64,000 bases of DNA. Source: Rhodeus uyekii. Taxonomy: Eukaryota > Chordata > Actinopteri > Cypriniformes > Acheilognathidae. Where the stretch lies: assembly GCA_037043235.1 (NCBI GenBank), contig JAWRVZ010000089.1:2073501-2137500 (forward strand). Reading direction: 5' to 3'. The translations under genes were made by a program, and so were the position numbers. A model generated the notes under the pieces. That model did not search any database, was not told the origin of the DNA, and was given only the letters and a program-made list of their open reading frames with translations. The stretch's first letter is position 1. Each line of letters opens with the position of its first letter. This document shows, piece after piece, positions 49,001-56,458 of this stretch.

Positions 49001-52000
49001 ATCCTGGCACTTCGGTCCAGTTTGGTTTTGTGTTGGGATTTGGACATTCATGCTCTGTGTGTTTGTCTTCTGTTGTGAATGCACAAGATGACTGTTCGTT
49101 TGTTCTCTTGTGCGTGTCAGTTGTTGTGTAGCACAAGCTTCATGTTTACATCAGCTGCATGCTTATATTGTCATGTTTTGTCTTGTGCTGTGTAGCATGC
49201 AGCTTCTGTTTTTCATATTGTTTTGTGTTGTGTGAACATGCAGATTATTAGTGTTCTCATTGGCTGCGTGCTCATGTCATGTTCTGTGTGAGAACATGGC
49301 TTTTCACGTGTGTTTCTTGTGCCATGTGCTCTCCTGTCTATTGTGCTACCCTGCCCGTTTTGTTACCTCATTATTGGTTGATTTGCCCCACTTGTCCTCC
49401 CTCATTATTCACCCTTTGTTTGTTGTCCTGTGCTGGATTGTCATCGTATGCTTGTCTCTAGTCATGTTTTCTTTTTCCCCCCCTTCTGAGTAGATTTTTT
49501 TTTTGTATTTTATTTTCAATAATAAAGCCCTTCCTCGTCGCATCTCTGAGTCCTCGCACTCCCAAACCTGACACATCAGTGGTCCTGTTGTCACTTTCAT
49601 TTGCACCAAAGCAAGTGAAACTGATTCAAAACCACATATGCTTACTAATTGGACCGATTTACATCATTGAAGTTTAATTGACTTACAGTGATGATTAAGT
49701 GTTTTTTTAGTGTAACTTTTTTGATCAGTGTATATATAACTATAGCTATATTAATGTCTACACCAAAGCTCTAAAAGTTATTATAGTTGTGGTGTGGAAT
49801 CTGCTATTCTTTTACATTTGAGCTATTACTAAAACCATATCTTCATTATTATAGTTCCCTTTTGAAGGTGCTGTGGCAATGCTCAATGGATTGCGTCATG
49901 AAGCACATGTGTAATCGAGCTAATCCTGTGAAGAGACGTCAAATGCGGGTGACATCATGAACCAGGAAATGATAAAGGCATGCCAAACCAAACAAGGGCA
50001 TCTTCTGTCTATTCAGTAGGTCAGTAGCTTCAGTAATTCTTAGGGATTGCAAATGGACCTATCGGAGGGGTTAGAGACGGGCACTGGGTTCAGTTTTACG
50101 GAGCTAGATTTTGTTATCGTTGAGGCTGGAGATGAGGAGTCAGGCCACCGATTTATCTTTAATTCTATGGGGCACTAGTGGCACGGAGAGGCACTTATGG
50201 CTGAACCTTAGTGAAATTGAAGAAAAAGAAAAACTTCTGCATTCGTCGGCCCTGCGTGCCCATCCTGGCCTCTTCGGTGGCACAGTCACTACTGAAGTTG
50301 AAAGGTTTCAGGAGGCCCCTAAGCAAGTGGCGCTGTTCCAGAAACTTCTCCCCCATTGCTCTCAGGTCTCACTGGATATTGGTTTGGAAGTCCAAGAGTC
50401 CAACCGTACTGCAAAAAACTACCCATGCTCCTCCTCAAAGAGAAGGGGGACCAGTGAGGCCACTCTAACTTGCAGCCTTCAAGGGGTAAGGTGAGGACCT
50501 GAAAAGCCTGTAGGGAAAAAGAGGACCTGATGCCAGATCCAAAGACTGGTTCATGATGATCGATCTCAAAGACGAATATTTCCATATCCTTCCACAATGC
50601 AGAGAGCTCCTTTGGTTTGCCTTTGGGGAGCAAGGTATATCAATATTGGGTTATTCCATTCAGTCTAGCACTCTGACCCCACACTTTCATCAAATGCATT
50701 GACACAGCAATGGCTCTGATGCATCTTCAAAGCATTTGTGTCCTGAACTACATTGACGATTGGTTGAAATTAGCTCAGTCGCAGCAGTTAGCGGTTCCGA
50801 ATCGAGATGTCGTTCTTGCTCACAACAGAAGTCTTTAATGCAGTGTCTCATTTCCTCTTCAGGGAACTGTGGTTACATACGTAACCAAGACATTATCAAC
50901 CTCAACTGCAAATTTTGCCCTAAGAAAGTAGCAAATGTTCCTTGTGGGTCTGATCAAAGGTCAAAATATGAGGTATGTGTGGGAATGTATTTATATTGCA
51001 CACCTGCAACCTACATGTACTTCATCAATGGCCAAGTAAAATCTCATTCAAATGTAAATGTACATATTATGAAGCTAGGACTACTCAGTTTGCATCTCAC
51101 AGAGCTATTATATTGAGTCTCTTTTTTCTCTCCTCACAGCTTGTTCCATATTTTCCACACACTACAAGACACCAATTACACTTTGCCAAATCTTTATTTC
51201 AAATGGTGAAACATATCAGGGTGAAACTCGTCTATGAGAGAAAGTGAGAGAAAGATCTCTCTTCAGTATAATCTCAGTGTATGTGTTTAGCTCATGTACA
51301 GAACAGCACTGTACTTACTGTACTCTAAATCACAGAAATAACTAAGCATATATGGAATAGATTTTTTTATGACTGTTTGTGTGTGCTCGCACGCATCTTC
51401 TGCAGAAGACCATGAATATGTAAATAGAGTTTTGTACAGTATAACCAATAATACGGATAGAGGATCGTTGAATGTGTTTTGGAAAGCTCCACTTTCAACC
51501 ACTTTTTGAATTTTAACCAGATCTTGTAAAATCTCTCACATTTAATGATAGGGATCTGTGATACTTGTGAAAATTCAAGTGCGCGCACACACATTGTTTT
51601 TATGTTTTACAGGGACTTTCCATATACATAACGATTTTTATACTGTACAGACTATTGTATAACCACTTACCTGAACCCTAAACACCGCTTAGTATGATTT
51701 ATAAGCTATTTTCCTCATGGAAACTAAACATATTCCCCACAAGGACAAGGATTTTAAGTTATTGCCAACATTGTGATGATATTTTGTCCTCATAATGTAG
51801 GGTTTACCAGGCCACACACACACACACACACACTGAATGGACTCATCTCTTGTCCTTGTTTATATGAAAAAAGCTGTTTATAGAATAGCTCCACCCTCCT
51901 CCTCCTCCATACACCCACAAACAGCAAACCATCTGATCATAAAAGCTCCTCACAGCCCTGAACATTACTGCTAGTGTTGAGCTACACAAACACACATGCT

Positions 52001-53449
52001 CACAGTATGGTGCACTTCATTAGATTCTTGATATTTTCTTTAAAATGTCTTTAATGATGTTTGTAATATTATTACTAGAAATATTATTCATATATCAGTA
52101 ATTCAGTCATTATTTTAGATGCAATAAAATGGGTTGTGAATTCGCTTTGACTTTGTGTCAGAGACTGTTGCGAGACTATTGCATGTGTTCTCGTTAAAAA
52201 CGAAAGCTTGGCAATGGAGATGTGGCAATGCAATAGTGTCCACATTTAGAAAATTAATAAACCAAAACTATATTTTATTTACTTAAGGTTTTAAAGTTAT
52301 TGTCAGAGTTCAGTTAAAAGATATAAAACACCCAAACATGAAAATTATGTTATTTGCTCAAATTCATACAGGTTTGGAACAACTTGAAGGTCTTTCTTCT
52401 GCTGAAGATCACACAAAAGGAGTTATTTTGAAGAATGTCGGTAATTAAATAATGATGAGCCCAATTGACTTCCATAGTATGGAGTCCATCATATGTTTGG
52501 TTAGCCATATTCTTCAAAATATCATATTTTATATTCAGCAGAAGACAGAAGAAGAAATTCATACAGGTTTTGAAGAACTTGATGAACAAATGATGACAGA
52601 ATTTTCATTTCTGGTTGAACTATCCTTTTAAAATAAGATACAGTATGTAATCAATGACAAGCGTGCAGCTTCAGTAACTAATTGTTCTAGTTGCAACTTG
52701 AACAGACACAATTAAAACATAAGGTGTATCATTTACTTTGAATTTTCAGATGAAATTTCTTGTAAATTGAGCAACTAATTACATAGAAATGACAAGTGTG
52801 ACATTTTTAAGTAAAAATACTGAAATAGTTTTTTATTTTTTATTTTGTAAACAGTGCAGGTAAAATGGATCTTTTAGCATCTGTTTGCAAGTTACATTTT
52901 ATCTCTTTTACCCAACAGCAAATCTCAGACACCAATGGCAACCTGCGAAAACGCGTCAACTCCAGCATGCAGTCTCAACCGGACTCCAAGAAAACCCAAA
53001 GAACCGAAACGTCTAGCAAGAGCGCCACAGCCACATCCAAGCCAACTCTGACCAGCCAATCATCTTCCAACTCAGAGGGGACCAGCAGTTTCTCCAGCCA
53101 GTCACGTCTAAGCCCCAGTTCTGCCAGCCAATCAAATGCAGCCACTTCATCCTCCGCCTCCAAGACCACACCGCCAGCCCCGCCCTCTACACCAACAGTT
53201 CCCGAGAAACCATCGCCCGGTGCGACCTCGGGCTCAGCCCCTCTTCACCATCTCCTTGGGCCTAAATTAGAAAATATTAAAAAGAAGGAAACCAAGGCCG
53301 CACCTCAACCTGCCGCTCCTGCTACCGGAGGAGCCAGCAAGATCGATGAATATGCACGTATTTTATTCCCAGTGTCCTTTGGGGCGTTCAACATGGTGTA
53401 CTGGGTGGTTTACTTATCCAAAGACACCATGGAAGCCAAGGGAGTCTAA
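23039..53449 (+). CDS. gabra4: GABA-A receptor subunit alpha-4 (whole gene, nine coding exons)
   Basis: This gene encodes a pentameric ligand-gated chloride channel subunit that binds GABA together with a beta subunit at the neuronal plasma membrane. The nine exons (86, 119, 68, 221, 83, 144, 153, 266 and 531 coding bases) join in phase to 1671 bases, or 556 residues; human alpha-4 is close to this length. The order is signal peptide (about 1-29), extracellular domain (30-257) with Cys loop C172-C186, M1 (about 258-279), M2 (285-306), M3 (317-341), cytoplasmic loop (342-526) and M4 (527-546). N-glycosylation sequons lie at N47, N144 and N157. R135 in FFRNGK is the residue that makes alpha-4 and alpha-6 insensitive to diazepam; other alphas have histidine. 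The block [19 protein letters not shown] near the C terminus matches alpha-4 better than alpha-6. All eight introns are GT-AG. The subtype call rests on remembered family sequences, not an alignment. Confidence 0.95.
23125..23297 (+). other. gabra4 intron 1 (173 bases)
   Basis: A short GT-AG intron, GTGAGT to TTTTTAG, splitting the cysteine codon 29 after its second base. It has no recognisable insertion. If it were retained, the main frame would stop after one extra codon. Confidence 0.85.
23298..23416 (+). CDS. gabra4: gabra4 coding exon 2: N-terminal helix
   Basis: The acceptor is TTTTTAG before 23298 and the donor is GTACGT after 23416. The exon encodes residues 29-69 and contains the [20 protein letters not shown] segment, the N-terminal alpha-helix typical of GABA-A alpha subunits, with an N-glycosylation sequon at N47. 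It ends on a split glycine codon (phase 1). A larger open frame runs through this exon into intron 2, but only the exon part resembles the family. Confidence 0.93.
24701..25000. repeat. Fragment of the GTTCACCCAAAAAT MITE family
   Basis: TTCAGCCAAAATGACACCTG, TTTTCTGTGGAACATACAAA and ATAGTCCATAAGTCTTATGC are recognisable members of this dispersed fish repeat. Ends are indistinct. Confidence 0.5.
25041..25062 (+). repeat. G22 homopolymer
   Basis: Twenty-two consecutive G in intron 2. Such tracts can form quadruplex structures and are often miscounted in assemblies. Confidence 0.9.
25905..26170. repeat. Element with repeated GGATCAAC motifs
   Basis: TTCCTGGATCAAC and GTTGATCCTGAAAC face each other at about 25911-25944, and TTGTTCCAGGATCAAC recurs at about 26142. 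The middle includes GGTTTAAGGGTGGGATAGGG. It is probably a MITE; a scrap of the same family is at about 29098. Confidence 0.5.
26237..26612. mobile_element. Tigger/pogo-like non-autonomous element
   Basis: The left end ACAGTAATACCTCGGTTTGT and the phrase GTGTACGAGCATTTTGAGAT near the right end are reminiscent of Tigger-type mariner elements. The interior is AT-rich and non-coding. Confidence 0.5.
26660..26845. repeat. TTTACAGTAAAA-rich region
   Basis: At least four copies or near-copies of the ACAGTAAAA motif or its complement occur in both orientations. They include TTTACAGTAAAAAATGGC and TTTTACAGTGTTTTACAG. This looks like the end of a MITE family built of this palindrome. Confidence 0.55.
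27508..27575 (+). CDS. gabra4: gabra4 coding exon 3: first beta strand of the ligand-binding domain
   Basis: This 68-base exon is too short for a simple ORF scan. It lies between a TGTCCAG acceptor and a GTGAGT donor. It encodes [20 protein letters not shown] and ends EM (residues 70-91), one of the most conserved stretches of alpha subunits. The length of 68 bases and the phase (1 in, 0 out) match the conserved GABA-A gene structure. The preceding intron is 4091 bases and the following one 1204. Confidence 0.95.
27576..28779 (+). other. gabra4 intron 3 (1204 bases)
   Basis: GTGAGT to CTTCCAG. The main content is a minus-strand tRNA-derived SINE copy at about 28205-28350. The remainder shows no recognised feature. 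Confidence 0.85.
28205..28350 (-). repeat. tRNA-derived SINE copy, minus strand
   Basis: The same family as at 45117: on the minus strand a B box (read here as GGAATCGAACCCATGACC) precedes the TTTCATCCAAAGCGACTTACA-type tail. The A-box end is degraded near 28345. It lies in intron 3. Confidence 0.75.
28780..29000 (+). CDS. gabra4: gabra4 coding exon 4: GABA-site and benzodiazepine-selectivity region
   Basis: The exon runs from a TTCTTCCAG acceptor to a GTACGG donor and is 221 bases, the family's usual size. It encodes residues 92-165, from [12 protein letters not shown] to ILYTM plus part of R165. R100 in FFRQ corresponds to the arginine that contacts GABA in alpha subunits. R135 in [10 protein letters not shown] replaces the histidine of diazepam-sensitive alphas. 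Sequons are at N144 and N157. An open frame on the opposite strand across this exon is a shadow. Confidence 0.96.
29001..30017 (+). other. gabra4 intron 4 (1017 bases)
   Basis: GTACGG to CTCACAG. It contains a short transposon-like scrap (about 29098-29310), including a TGTTCCCGGATCA motif related to the repeat in intron 2 and a GGTACGCAGTACCGG palindrome. The rest is AT-rich with nothing recognisable. Confidence 0.8.
30018..30100 (+). CDS. gabra4: gabra4 coding exon 5: Cys loop
   Basis: This 83-base exon has a CTCACAG acceptor and a GTGAGA donor. It completes R165 and encodes residues 166-192 with the Cys-loop signature: C172, 13 intervening residues containing FPMDGH, then C186. The exon ends one base into the Y193 codon. 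Its size and phase match the orthologous exon in other alpha genes. Confidence 0.95.
31242..31313. repeat. (CT)n(TA)n compound microsatellite
   Basis: About 25 bases of CT followed by about 46 bases of TA in intron 5. Confidence 0.9.
32021..32711. mobile_element. Degenerate Tigger-like element with (GAT)n tract
   Basis: AAAATCCGTGAAGTAGGATT on the left and AAGTGGCGAGGGATTACTGT at the right end resemble parts of Tigger-type elements. Between them is a CG-richer stretch with a (GAT)n run at 32295-32318. The assignment is tentative. Confidence 0.4.
34241..34432. repeat. TTAACTAA-type AT-rich repeat
   Basis: Alternating AACATTAACTA, ATTAACTAACATTAAC and TATTAACTAATGTTAACT in both orientations. 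This is a familiar fish MITE pattern; precise ends are not visible. Confidence 0.45.
34777..34920 (+). CDS. gabra4: gabra4 coding exon 6: outer beta strands and loop C side
   Basis: This 144-base exon lies between TTTGTCAG and GTACAA. It encodes residues 193-240 ([20 protein letters not shown], then [20 protein letters not shown]). These are the late beta strands of the extracellular domain. The [13 protein letters not shown] motif is near-identical across alpha subunits. It ends with the first base of the G241 codon. Confidence 0.95.
34989..35374 (+). repeat. MITE copy (TACCGGTCAAAAG family)
   Basis: A near full-length, diverged copy: AAAAAGTCTGGAGTCAG at the left end, AAAGCTGTATTTTCAGCGTC and TCAGTGTCACATGATCCTTC inside, CCCCAGACCTTTGA at the right. 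Confidence 0.72.
35424..35480. repeat. (CT)n(AT)n(T)n compound microsatellite
   Basis: CT repeats, then AT repeats, then a T run, in intron 6 directly after the MITE copy. Confidence 0.9.
36460..36612 (+). CDS. gabra4: gabra4 coding exon 7: pre-M1, M1 and start of M2
   Basis: This 153-base exon runs from TTCTTTCAG to GTATGT. It encodes residues 241-291: the pre-M1 strand ([14 protein letters not shown]), M1 (about 258-279, with the [12 protein letters not shown] core), the M1-M2 linker and the first M2 residues ending PARTVF. The PAR sequence at the cytoplasmic mouth of M2 belongs to the anion-selectivity region. The next intron (8701 bases) is the longest in the gene. Confidence 0.96.
36920..37075 (-). 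repeat. MITE fragment (TACCGGTCAAAAG family)
   Basis: Only the middle is present: TGACACTGAAGACTGGCGTA, AGATGCTGAAAATTCAGC and ATATTTCACAGTATTACTG. Both ends are missing. Confidence 0.65.
37045..37560 (+). repeat. Dispersed repeat, first copy in intron 7
   Basis: Blocks such as CTCTCTTCCCAGTCTGTCAG, AACGCTCTGTTTAGTTCC, CTTACCATAACTGTGAGTTT and CAAACAGCAACATTACACAG recur in the same order at 44760-45115. Family unknown to me. Confidence 0.7.
37694..37718. repeat. (TG)n microsatellite
   Basis: About 12 TG units in intron 7. Confidence 0.9.
37910..38238. repeat. MITE of 329 bases with about 30-base imperfect terminal inverted repeats
   Basis: The left end GTTACCTCATTTTCCCACAT and the reverse complement of the right end, GTTACTGTATTTTCCTGCAT, pair well and continue (ATAACCCGC versus ATAAGCCGC). 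A second ATAACCCGCACC motif lies inside. I cannot assign a superfamily. Confidence 0.7.
40055..40170 (+). mobile_element. LINE 3'-tail-like fragment
   Basis: GAAGCTGCTTTGAAACAGTG followed by AAATGCTATACAAATGAATT resembles the 3' end of fish LINEs. No coding part is readable. Confidence 0.45.
40186..40222. promoter_or_regulatory. Cluster of three octamer-type POU motifs in intron 7
   Basis: ATTAGCAT (40186-40193), ATGCTAAT (40202-40209) and ATTTGCAT (40215-40222) are octamer or octamer-like motifs within 37 bases. The first two form a palindrome with 9-base arms (40187-40195 and 40200-40208). POU factors of the nervous system bind such sites; function here is inferred only. Confidence 0.35.
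41020..41200. repeat. Fragment of the GTTCACCCAAAAAT MITE family
   Basis: AAATGGATAGTTCCCCTTCA and CCTTCTTCTGTGGAAAACAA are readable, both typical blocks of the family. Only one end is present. Confidence 0.45.
41262..41313 (+). repeat. SINE or LINE 3' tail fragment
   Basis: TTCCTTGAATGTAATATATA followed by AGTCGCTTTGGATAAAAGG matches only the 3' tail of the SINE family described at 45117. No tRNA-like head precedes it. Confidence 0.55.
43021..43068. repeat. (AT)24 microsatellite
   Basis: An uninterrupted 48-base AT tract in intron 7 within a wider AT-rich stretch (about 42780-43560) with no other recognisable content. Confidence 0.9.
44760..45290 (+). repeat. Dispersed repeat, second copy in intron 7, split by a SINE
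   Basis: It carries CTCTCTTCCCAGCCTGACAG, AATGCTCTATTTAGTTCC, TTTACCATAACCGCGAGTTT and CAAACAGCAACATTACACAC, the same blocks as at 37045. The 3' end (GGCATAATAGCACC) resumes after the SINE insertion. Confidence 0.7.
45117..45254 (+). repeat. tRNA-derived SINE with target-site duplication, next to exon 8
   Basis: The 5' part resembles a tRNA with an A box (TAGCTCAAAAAGTAGAGC) and a B box (GGGTTCGATCC). The 3' part carries the AAGTCGCTTTGGATAAAA tail common in fish. ATGTAAAAA(A)G stands at 45106-45116 and again at 45255-45264, a clear target-site duplication. It is inserted inside a copy of the repeat also present at 37045-37560. Confidence 0.8.
45314..45579 (+). CDS. gabra4: gabra4 coding exon 8: M2, M3 and start of the cytoplasmic loop
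   Basis: The exon runs from GTCGCAG to GTGAGA and encodes residues 292-380. It holds the M2 pore helix ([14 protein letters not shown]), the M2-M3 linker ([14 protein letters not shown]) and M3 (about 317-341). It then enters the variable cytoplasmic loop, with a basic AERAKRK stretch followed by six consecutive alanines. The exon ends on a complete CAG codon. The open frame continues about 40 codons into intron 8, but that tail has no family resemblance and follows a good donor. Confidence 0.95.
47129..47840 (-). repeat. MITE copy interrupted by a second element
   Basis: It starts TACTGGTCAAAAGTTTGGAA, then is interrupted at about 47177-47405. It resumes with the shared interior (GTTGAGCAGCAAG, ACTCTGAAGACTGGGGTAAT, GCTGAAAATACAGC) up to about 47840, where the right end is lost. 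Confidence 0.65.
47177..47405. repeat. Nested MITE with CACTTTAGATTAGGGT-type ends
   Basis: The left end reads CACACTTTAGATTAGGGTC and the right end GAACCCTAAATTAAAATG, an imperfect inverted pair. It sits within the older MITE at 47129, which dates it as the younger insertion. Confidence 0.6.
48830..49576 (+). repeat. LTR-like repeat ending CCTGACACA
   Basis: T/G-rich sequence with recurring TTTGTGTTG and AGCATGCAG phrases, then AATAATAAAGCCC at about 49519-49531 and an end AACCTGACACA. This is like the terminal part of a transcribed LTR-type repeat on the + strand in intron 8. Confidence 0.4.
49853..50892 (+). mobile_element. DIRS-like tyrosine-recombinase retrotransposon fragment
   Basis: The region begins TTCCCTTTTGAAGG and ends with GGAACTGTGGTTACATACGT, which I recall as typical of fish DIRS termini. 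Between them a reverse-transcriptase relic is readable on the + strand: MMIDLKD (LKD ending at 50573), YFHI, WFAFG, then LNYIDDW with the YIDD catalytic box at 50749-50760 and [11 protein letters not shown]. The frame is broken and the recombinase and RNase H parts are absent, so this is a short non-autonomous remnant. Confidence 0.72.
50111..50840 (+). pseudogene. DIRS-type reverse transcriptase pseudogene
   Basis: A 127-codon open frame (50111-50494) gives the region upstream of the reverse transcriptase. The palm motifs (LKD at about 50565-50573, YIDD at 50749-50760) follow in other frames with a stop between. The arrangement of LKD then YIDD at this spacing is normal for a reverse transcriptase with some sequence lost between them. 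It is not expected to be functional. Confidence 0.6.
52317..52631. repeat. MITE with ATGAAAATT-type ends, next to exon 9
   Basis: The left end reads CACCCAAACATGAAAATTATG. The reverse complement of the right end reads GGATAGTTCAACCAGAAATG then AAAATT. The inner text (ATTGACTTCCATAGTATGGA) is common to this fish repeat. It ends about 290 bases before the exon 9 acceptor. Confidence 0.62.
52919..53449 (+). CDS. gabra4: gabra4 coding exon 9: cytoplasmic loop, M4 and stop
   Basis: The acceptor is CCAACAG at 52912-52918, behind a pyrimidine tract. The exon encodes residues 381-556 and ends at TAA 53447-53449. Residues 381-515 are rich in Ser, Thr, Ala, Pro, Gln and Lys and show little mammalian similarity apart from NLRKRVN near the start; this loop normally carries phosphorylation and trafficking sites. 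[20 protein letters not shown] begins M4 (about 527-546) and the protein ends with a short extracellular tail. An AG at 52927-52928 could also be read as an acceptor but would break the frame. Confidence 0.94.
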   Translation, partial: QISDTNGNLRKRVNSSMQSQPDSKKTQRTETSSKSATATSKPTLTSQSSSNSEGTSSFSSQSRLSPSSASQSNAATSSSASKTTPPAPPSTPTVPEKPSPGATSGSAPLHHLLGPKLENIKKKETKAAPQPAAPATGGASKIDEYARILFPVSFGAFNMVYWVVYLSKDTMEAKGV

Positions 53450-55000
53450 CAAGAATAGATTTGGCTGTTTGTACCCTTTTTTTACAACTCGCTGAACAAA
53501 TGAAATAAAGAGCCCTTTTAAGGATTACGTCAACTGTTTTTCCAAACAATTCCAAGAAGCGAAGAGAGTGCACAGAAGAGATCCTCTGGGTGAAATAATC
53601 TTAAAACTTTTTTGTTGTTTATCAAAAGGGCCGTACACAAGATTAAGCATGTGGATATATTATAATAAGTAAAAAATAATTCAATTAAAAACAATCTCGC
53701 AAGAACGAATCATAGATTTCTCTGTTGTCTTGAATAGCCATATTTCCGGTCTGTCCTATTTATCGCCGGACACACTGAAGGAGGAACAATGCTACTGACT
53801 AGGAAAACCAATACCAGGGCCGTTTAGTCTATTTTTATATAGAGACACTTCTGGAAAAAATGTCTTTAATTCGAAGAACTGTTTTTTGGGAAACCCAACA
53901 GATCTGAACTGACCTTGCGGATGTCTGCCAAGAAGACATATTTCTGACATAGTATTTCTTTCAGTTGTGATGCAATCTAATTTTAAACCACATCATGGTG
54001 TATGTAAACTATCAGGCATGAATGGTATCTATTCTTTGTTCTCTCGCCGAGAGAAAACGTTGGAAGGGAGTGCGTGCTGATCAGTTAAAAAACACATATG
54101 CATGTCTTTTATTTTTTAAAGAGACTAAAGAATTGTAGTCGTTAAAGCACAACTAATGGTTTTCTCTCTTTGCTTTTGGCTTGTTTTTACTTCAGTTCGA
54201 TTTCGATTTCATTTTCATTGTTGTAGTATTTTTTTGTCTGATAGCTGATACATTCTCTGCTATAAACAAGGACATGTGACATAGGGAAGGAGTTTCATCA
54301 AATGAAGCGCACGGCATGTGCCAACCGGTCCCCTGGAGCCTGGTGCCGTGGCAACCGCATGGGGTCCAGATGATTCTGGAGTCATTTAGAACAATACGAG
54401 GGTTAAACAGACTGATGTTGTCATAGAAGATCCAGAGGACGACGAAAACCTCCACCAATCCACATAGGGCTGTTTTTGTATGTGTAAATTGGATTTAAAC
54501 CAAATGATTGGTTGAGGTCTTCATTATCCCCCAAATTTGGTTGTAAAAAAAAAGTGAATGTTGAAAGGAACAGATTACTCAAAAGAGTCCCAGAGAATTT
54601 AAAAAAGGACGCTTTTAGCGGAATGTTTGACGTCAACGTCATAAAAGTTGCCCAAATGACCTCTGAAGCCATATGACAGCTTTCTGTGAGAAACTGTCAT
54701 TTAAGATATTTAATTTTTTTATATACAGTATATGTGATTGGGCATAAGATTTGGCTAGGGATGCACTGAAATGAAAGTTATGTATGTTGTAATATATCTT
54801 TCAACATTTCATCTGATGTTTATGCACGTTTATTCTGTGCTATAACTAGTATTAAAGAGGAAGAGATCCGTCACGCTGTATTAAAGAGCGGCAAAATTCA
54901 TTTCGTTACAAAACCAACAGCATTTTAAAGCTGCTTCATAATAAAAGTAACAAAGCACAAAACCTTTTATATTTGGCTGGCAGGCGCAGTACAAATGTTT
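53450..55000 (+). other. gabra4 3' UTR and flank (3' end uncertain)
   Basis: This stretch follows the stop codon and holds no coding sequence I can support. AATAAA occurs at 53504-53509, only 55 bases after the stop, and again at 54940-54945; either or a later one could set the mRNA end. A more GC-rich patch (about 54295-54460) stands out from its AT-rich surroundings. It is open on the minus strand for 88 codons but resembles no family I know. Confidence 0.45.
53504..53509 (+). promoter_or_regulatory. Candidate proximal polyadenylation signal of gabra4
   Basis: AATAAA lies 55 bases past the stop codon, followed within about 40 bases by T-rich sequence. It would give an unusually short 3' UTR for a neuronal receptor gene, so a distal site (for example AATAAA at 54940) is also likely. 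Confidence 0.35.
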
Positions 55001-56067
55001 GGTTTAAACATCAACAGAAAACAGCAACAGAAACTGTATCAATAGCAATTAAAATTGAAAAAAAAAATGGATCCAGAGCTAGTGTCCACACAGCTGACAT
55101 GTTTCACTGTTGTAGCTTATCCACATTGTGTGAATGAAATAGACACTGAACAGTTAAAACGTCATTGGAGAAGCACGAATTAACCATTTGTTTCAGTCAC
55201 TGATTTTGGCCCTCCAAAACCATTTTGTCCCAACAATTGCGGTTTCAGCCGCAAGTGTTCAGGTGCCAAAATTTTAATGCATCCCTAGATATGGCACAAT
55301 AGTTTGACAAATAACAAAGAACAAAGCTATTGTTTGACATATGAAAATAGTCAAACGTACAGGCTACGTTTTGTGCTTTTTGGAGCTTGACACCCCTTAA
55401 AAATGAAGGTGCCAAAAAGCAGGTGGTTCAGCGATGCCATAGAACGAAATCTTCTTTTATGTTCCACGGAAGAAAGTAAATCATGCAGGTTTGGAGCAAC
55501 ATGAGGGCAAGAATAAGTAATTCCTTTATGGAACTCATGGTGATTTGATCTGATATTTCGGGTGATCTTAGTGGACGGCTTTTGGATGGATCCATTCCAC
55601 CTTTATGTTAAAATGGACCATAAATCCGATAGCATATATGGCACAAATTTGGTTAATTTAATCAAGTATATAATATTAAACAATTATTTGATTAGAGCAA
55701 ATGTGCATGTGTATTCTTAGACCTATGGCTGCATACACACATATGGATGTTCTGGTGTGAGTGTGTATGGAGATAGAGCAGGATACAGGCAGTCTCACTG
55801 GTTAGACTGGGATCTTAACTACTACTCCACATGTTAATGAGGCAGCACAGTTCATCTAATGAATCATTAACCGTTCTCTCTGTCATGCTCCCTCGGTTTT
55901 CCCTCTGTCAACCTCACTACAATAAGCATATTTACTACATGCACAGAAGCCCTAAAAGGCTAAGCATTATTATTTTTTCTGTCTTGGTTTGTCATGATCT
56001 TGACTATTTTTCTCTTGGATAAGTGTAATACACACACATATATATATATGTGTGTGTGTGTGTGTGG

Positions 56068-56458
56068 TACCGGTCAAAAGTTTGGAAATAGTTAAGATGT
56101 TTTAGATTTTTGAAAGAAATTTCCACATTAGTATTAATCCGCACATCTGTTGTCGGCAAGGATAATAACACATGTTTCTTGAGCAGAATCTCAGCATATG
56201 AGACTGATTTGTGAAGGATCACGCGACACTGAAGACTGGAGTAATGATGCTGAAAATGCACCTTTACATGTCAGGAATGAATTACATGTTTAAATAGGTT
56301 CAAATAAAAAAAAGTTCTTTTAAATTGTAATAATATTTCACAATATTACCTTTTTTAGTGTGTTTTCGACCAAAGAAATATAGCCTTGTTGAGCAGAAGA
56401 GACTTGTTTAAAAAAAAACTATTAAAAATATTTAGTTACTCCAATCTTTTGACCGGTA
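56068..56458 (-). repeat. Complete MITE with TACCGGTCAAAAG termini
   Basis: The left end TACCGGTCAAAAGTTTGGA and the reverse complement of the right end, TACCGGTCAAAAGATTGGA, match at 18 of 19 positions. The interior carries ACACTGAAGACTGGAGTAAT, GATGCTGAAAAT and related blocks shared with copies at 14455, 34989, 36920 and 47129. This is the best reference copy of a non-autonomous element present five times in this window. Confidence 0.82.

Larger units (their letters stand above)
45580..52918 (+). other. gabra4 intron 8 (7339 bases)
   Basis: GTGAGA to CCAACAG. It contains a MITE interrupted by a second MITE (47129-47840), an LTR-like repeat (about 48830-49576), a DIRS-like retrotransposon fragment with a reverse-transcriptase core (49853-50892) and a MITE close to exon 9 (52317-52631). 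All lie within the sequence encoding the cytoplasmic loop junction, so the two loop exons are separated by a retroelement-rich intron. Confidence 0.75.

Noticed and set aside
54192..54458. 88-codon minus-strand frame in the 3' flank of gabra4
   Set aside because: It coincides with a GC-richer patch but shows no known domain and no splice or promoter signals; a conserved 3' UTR segment is more likely.
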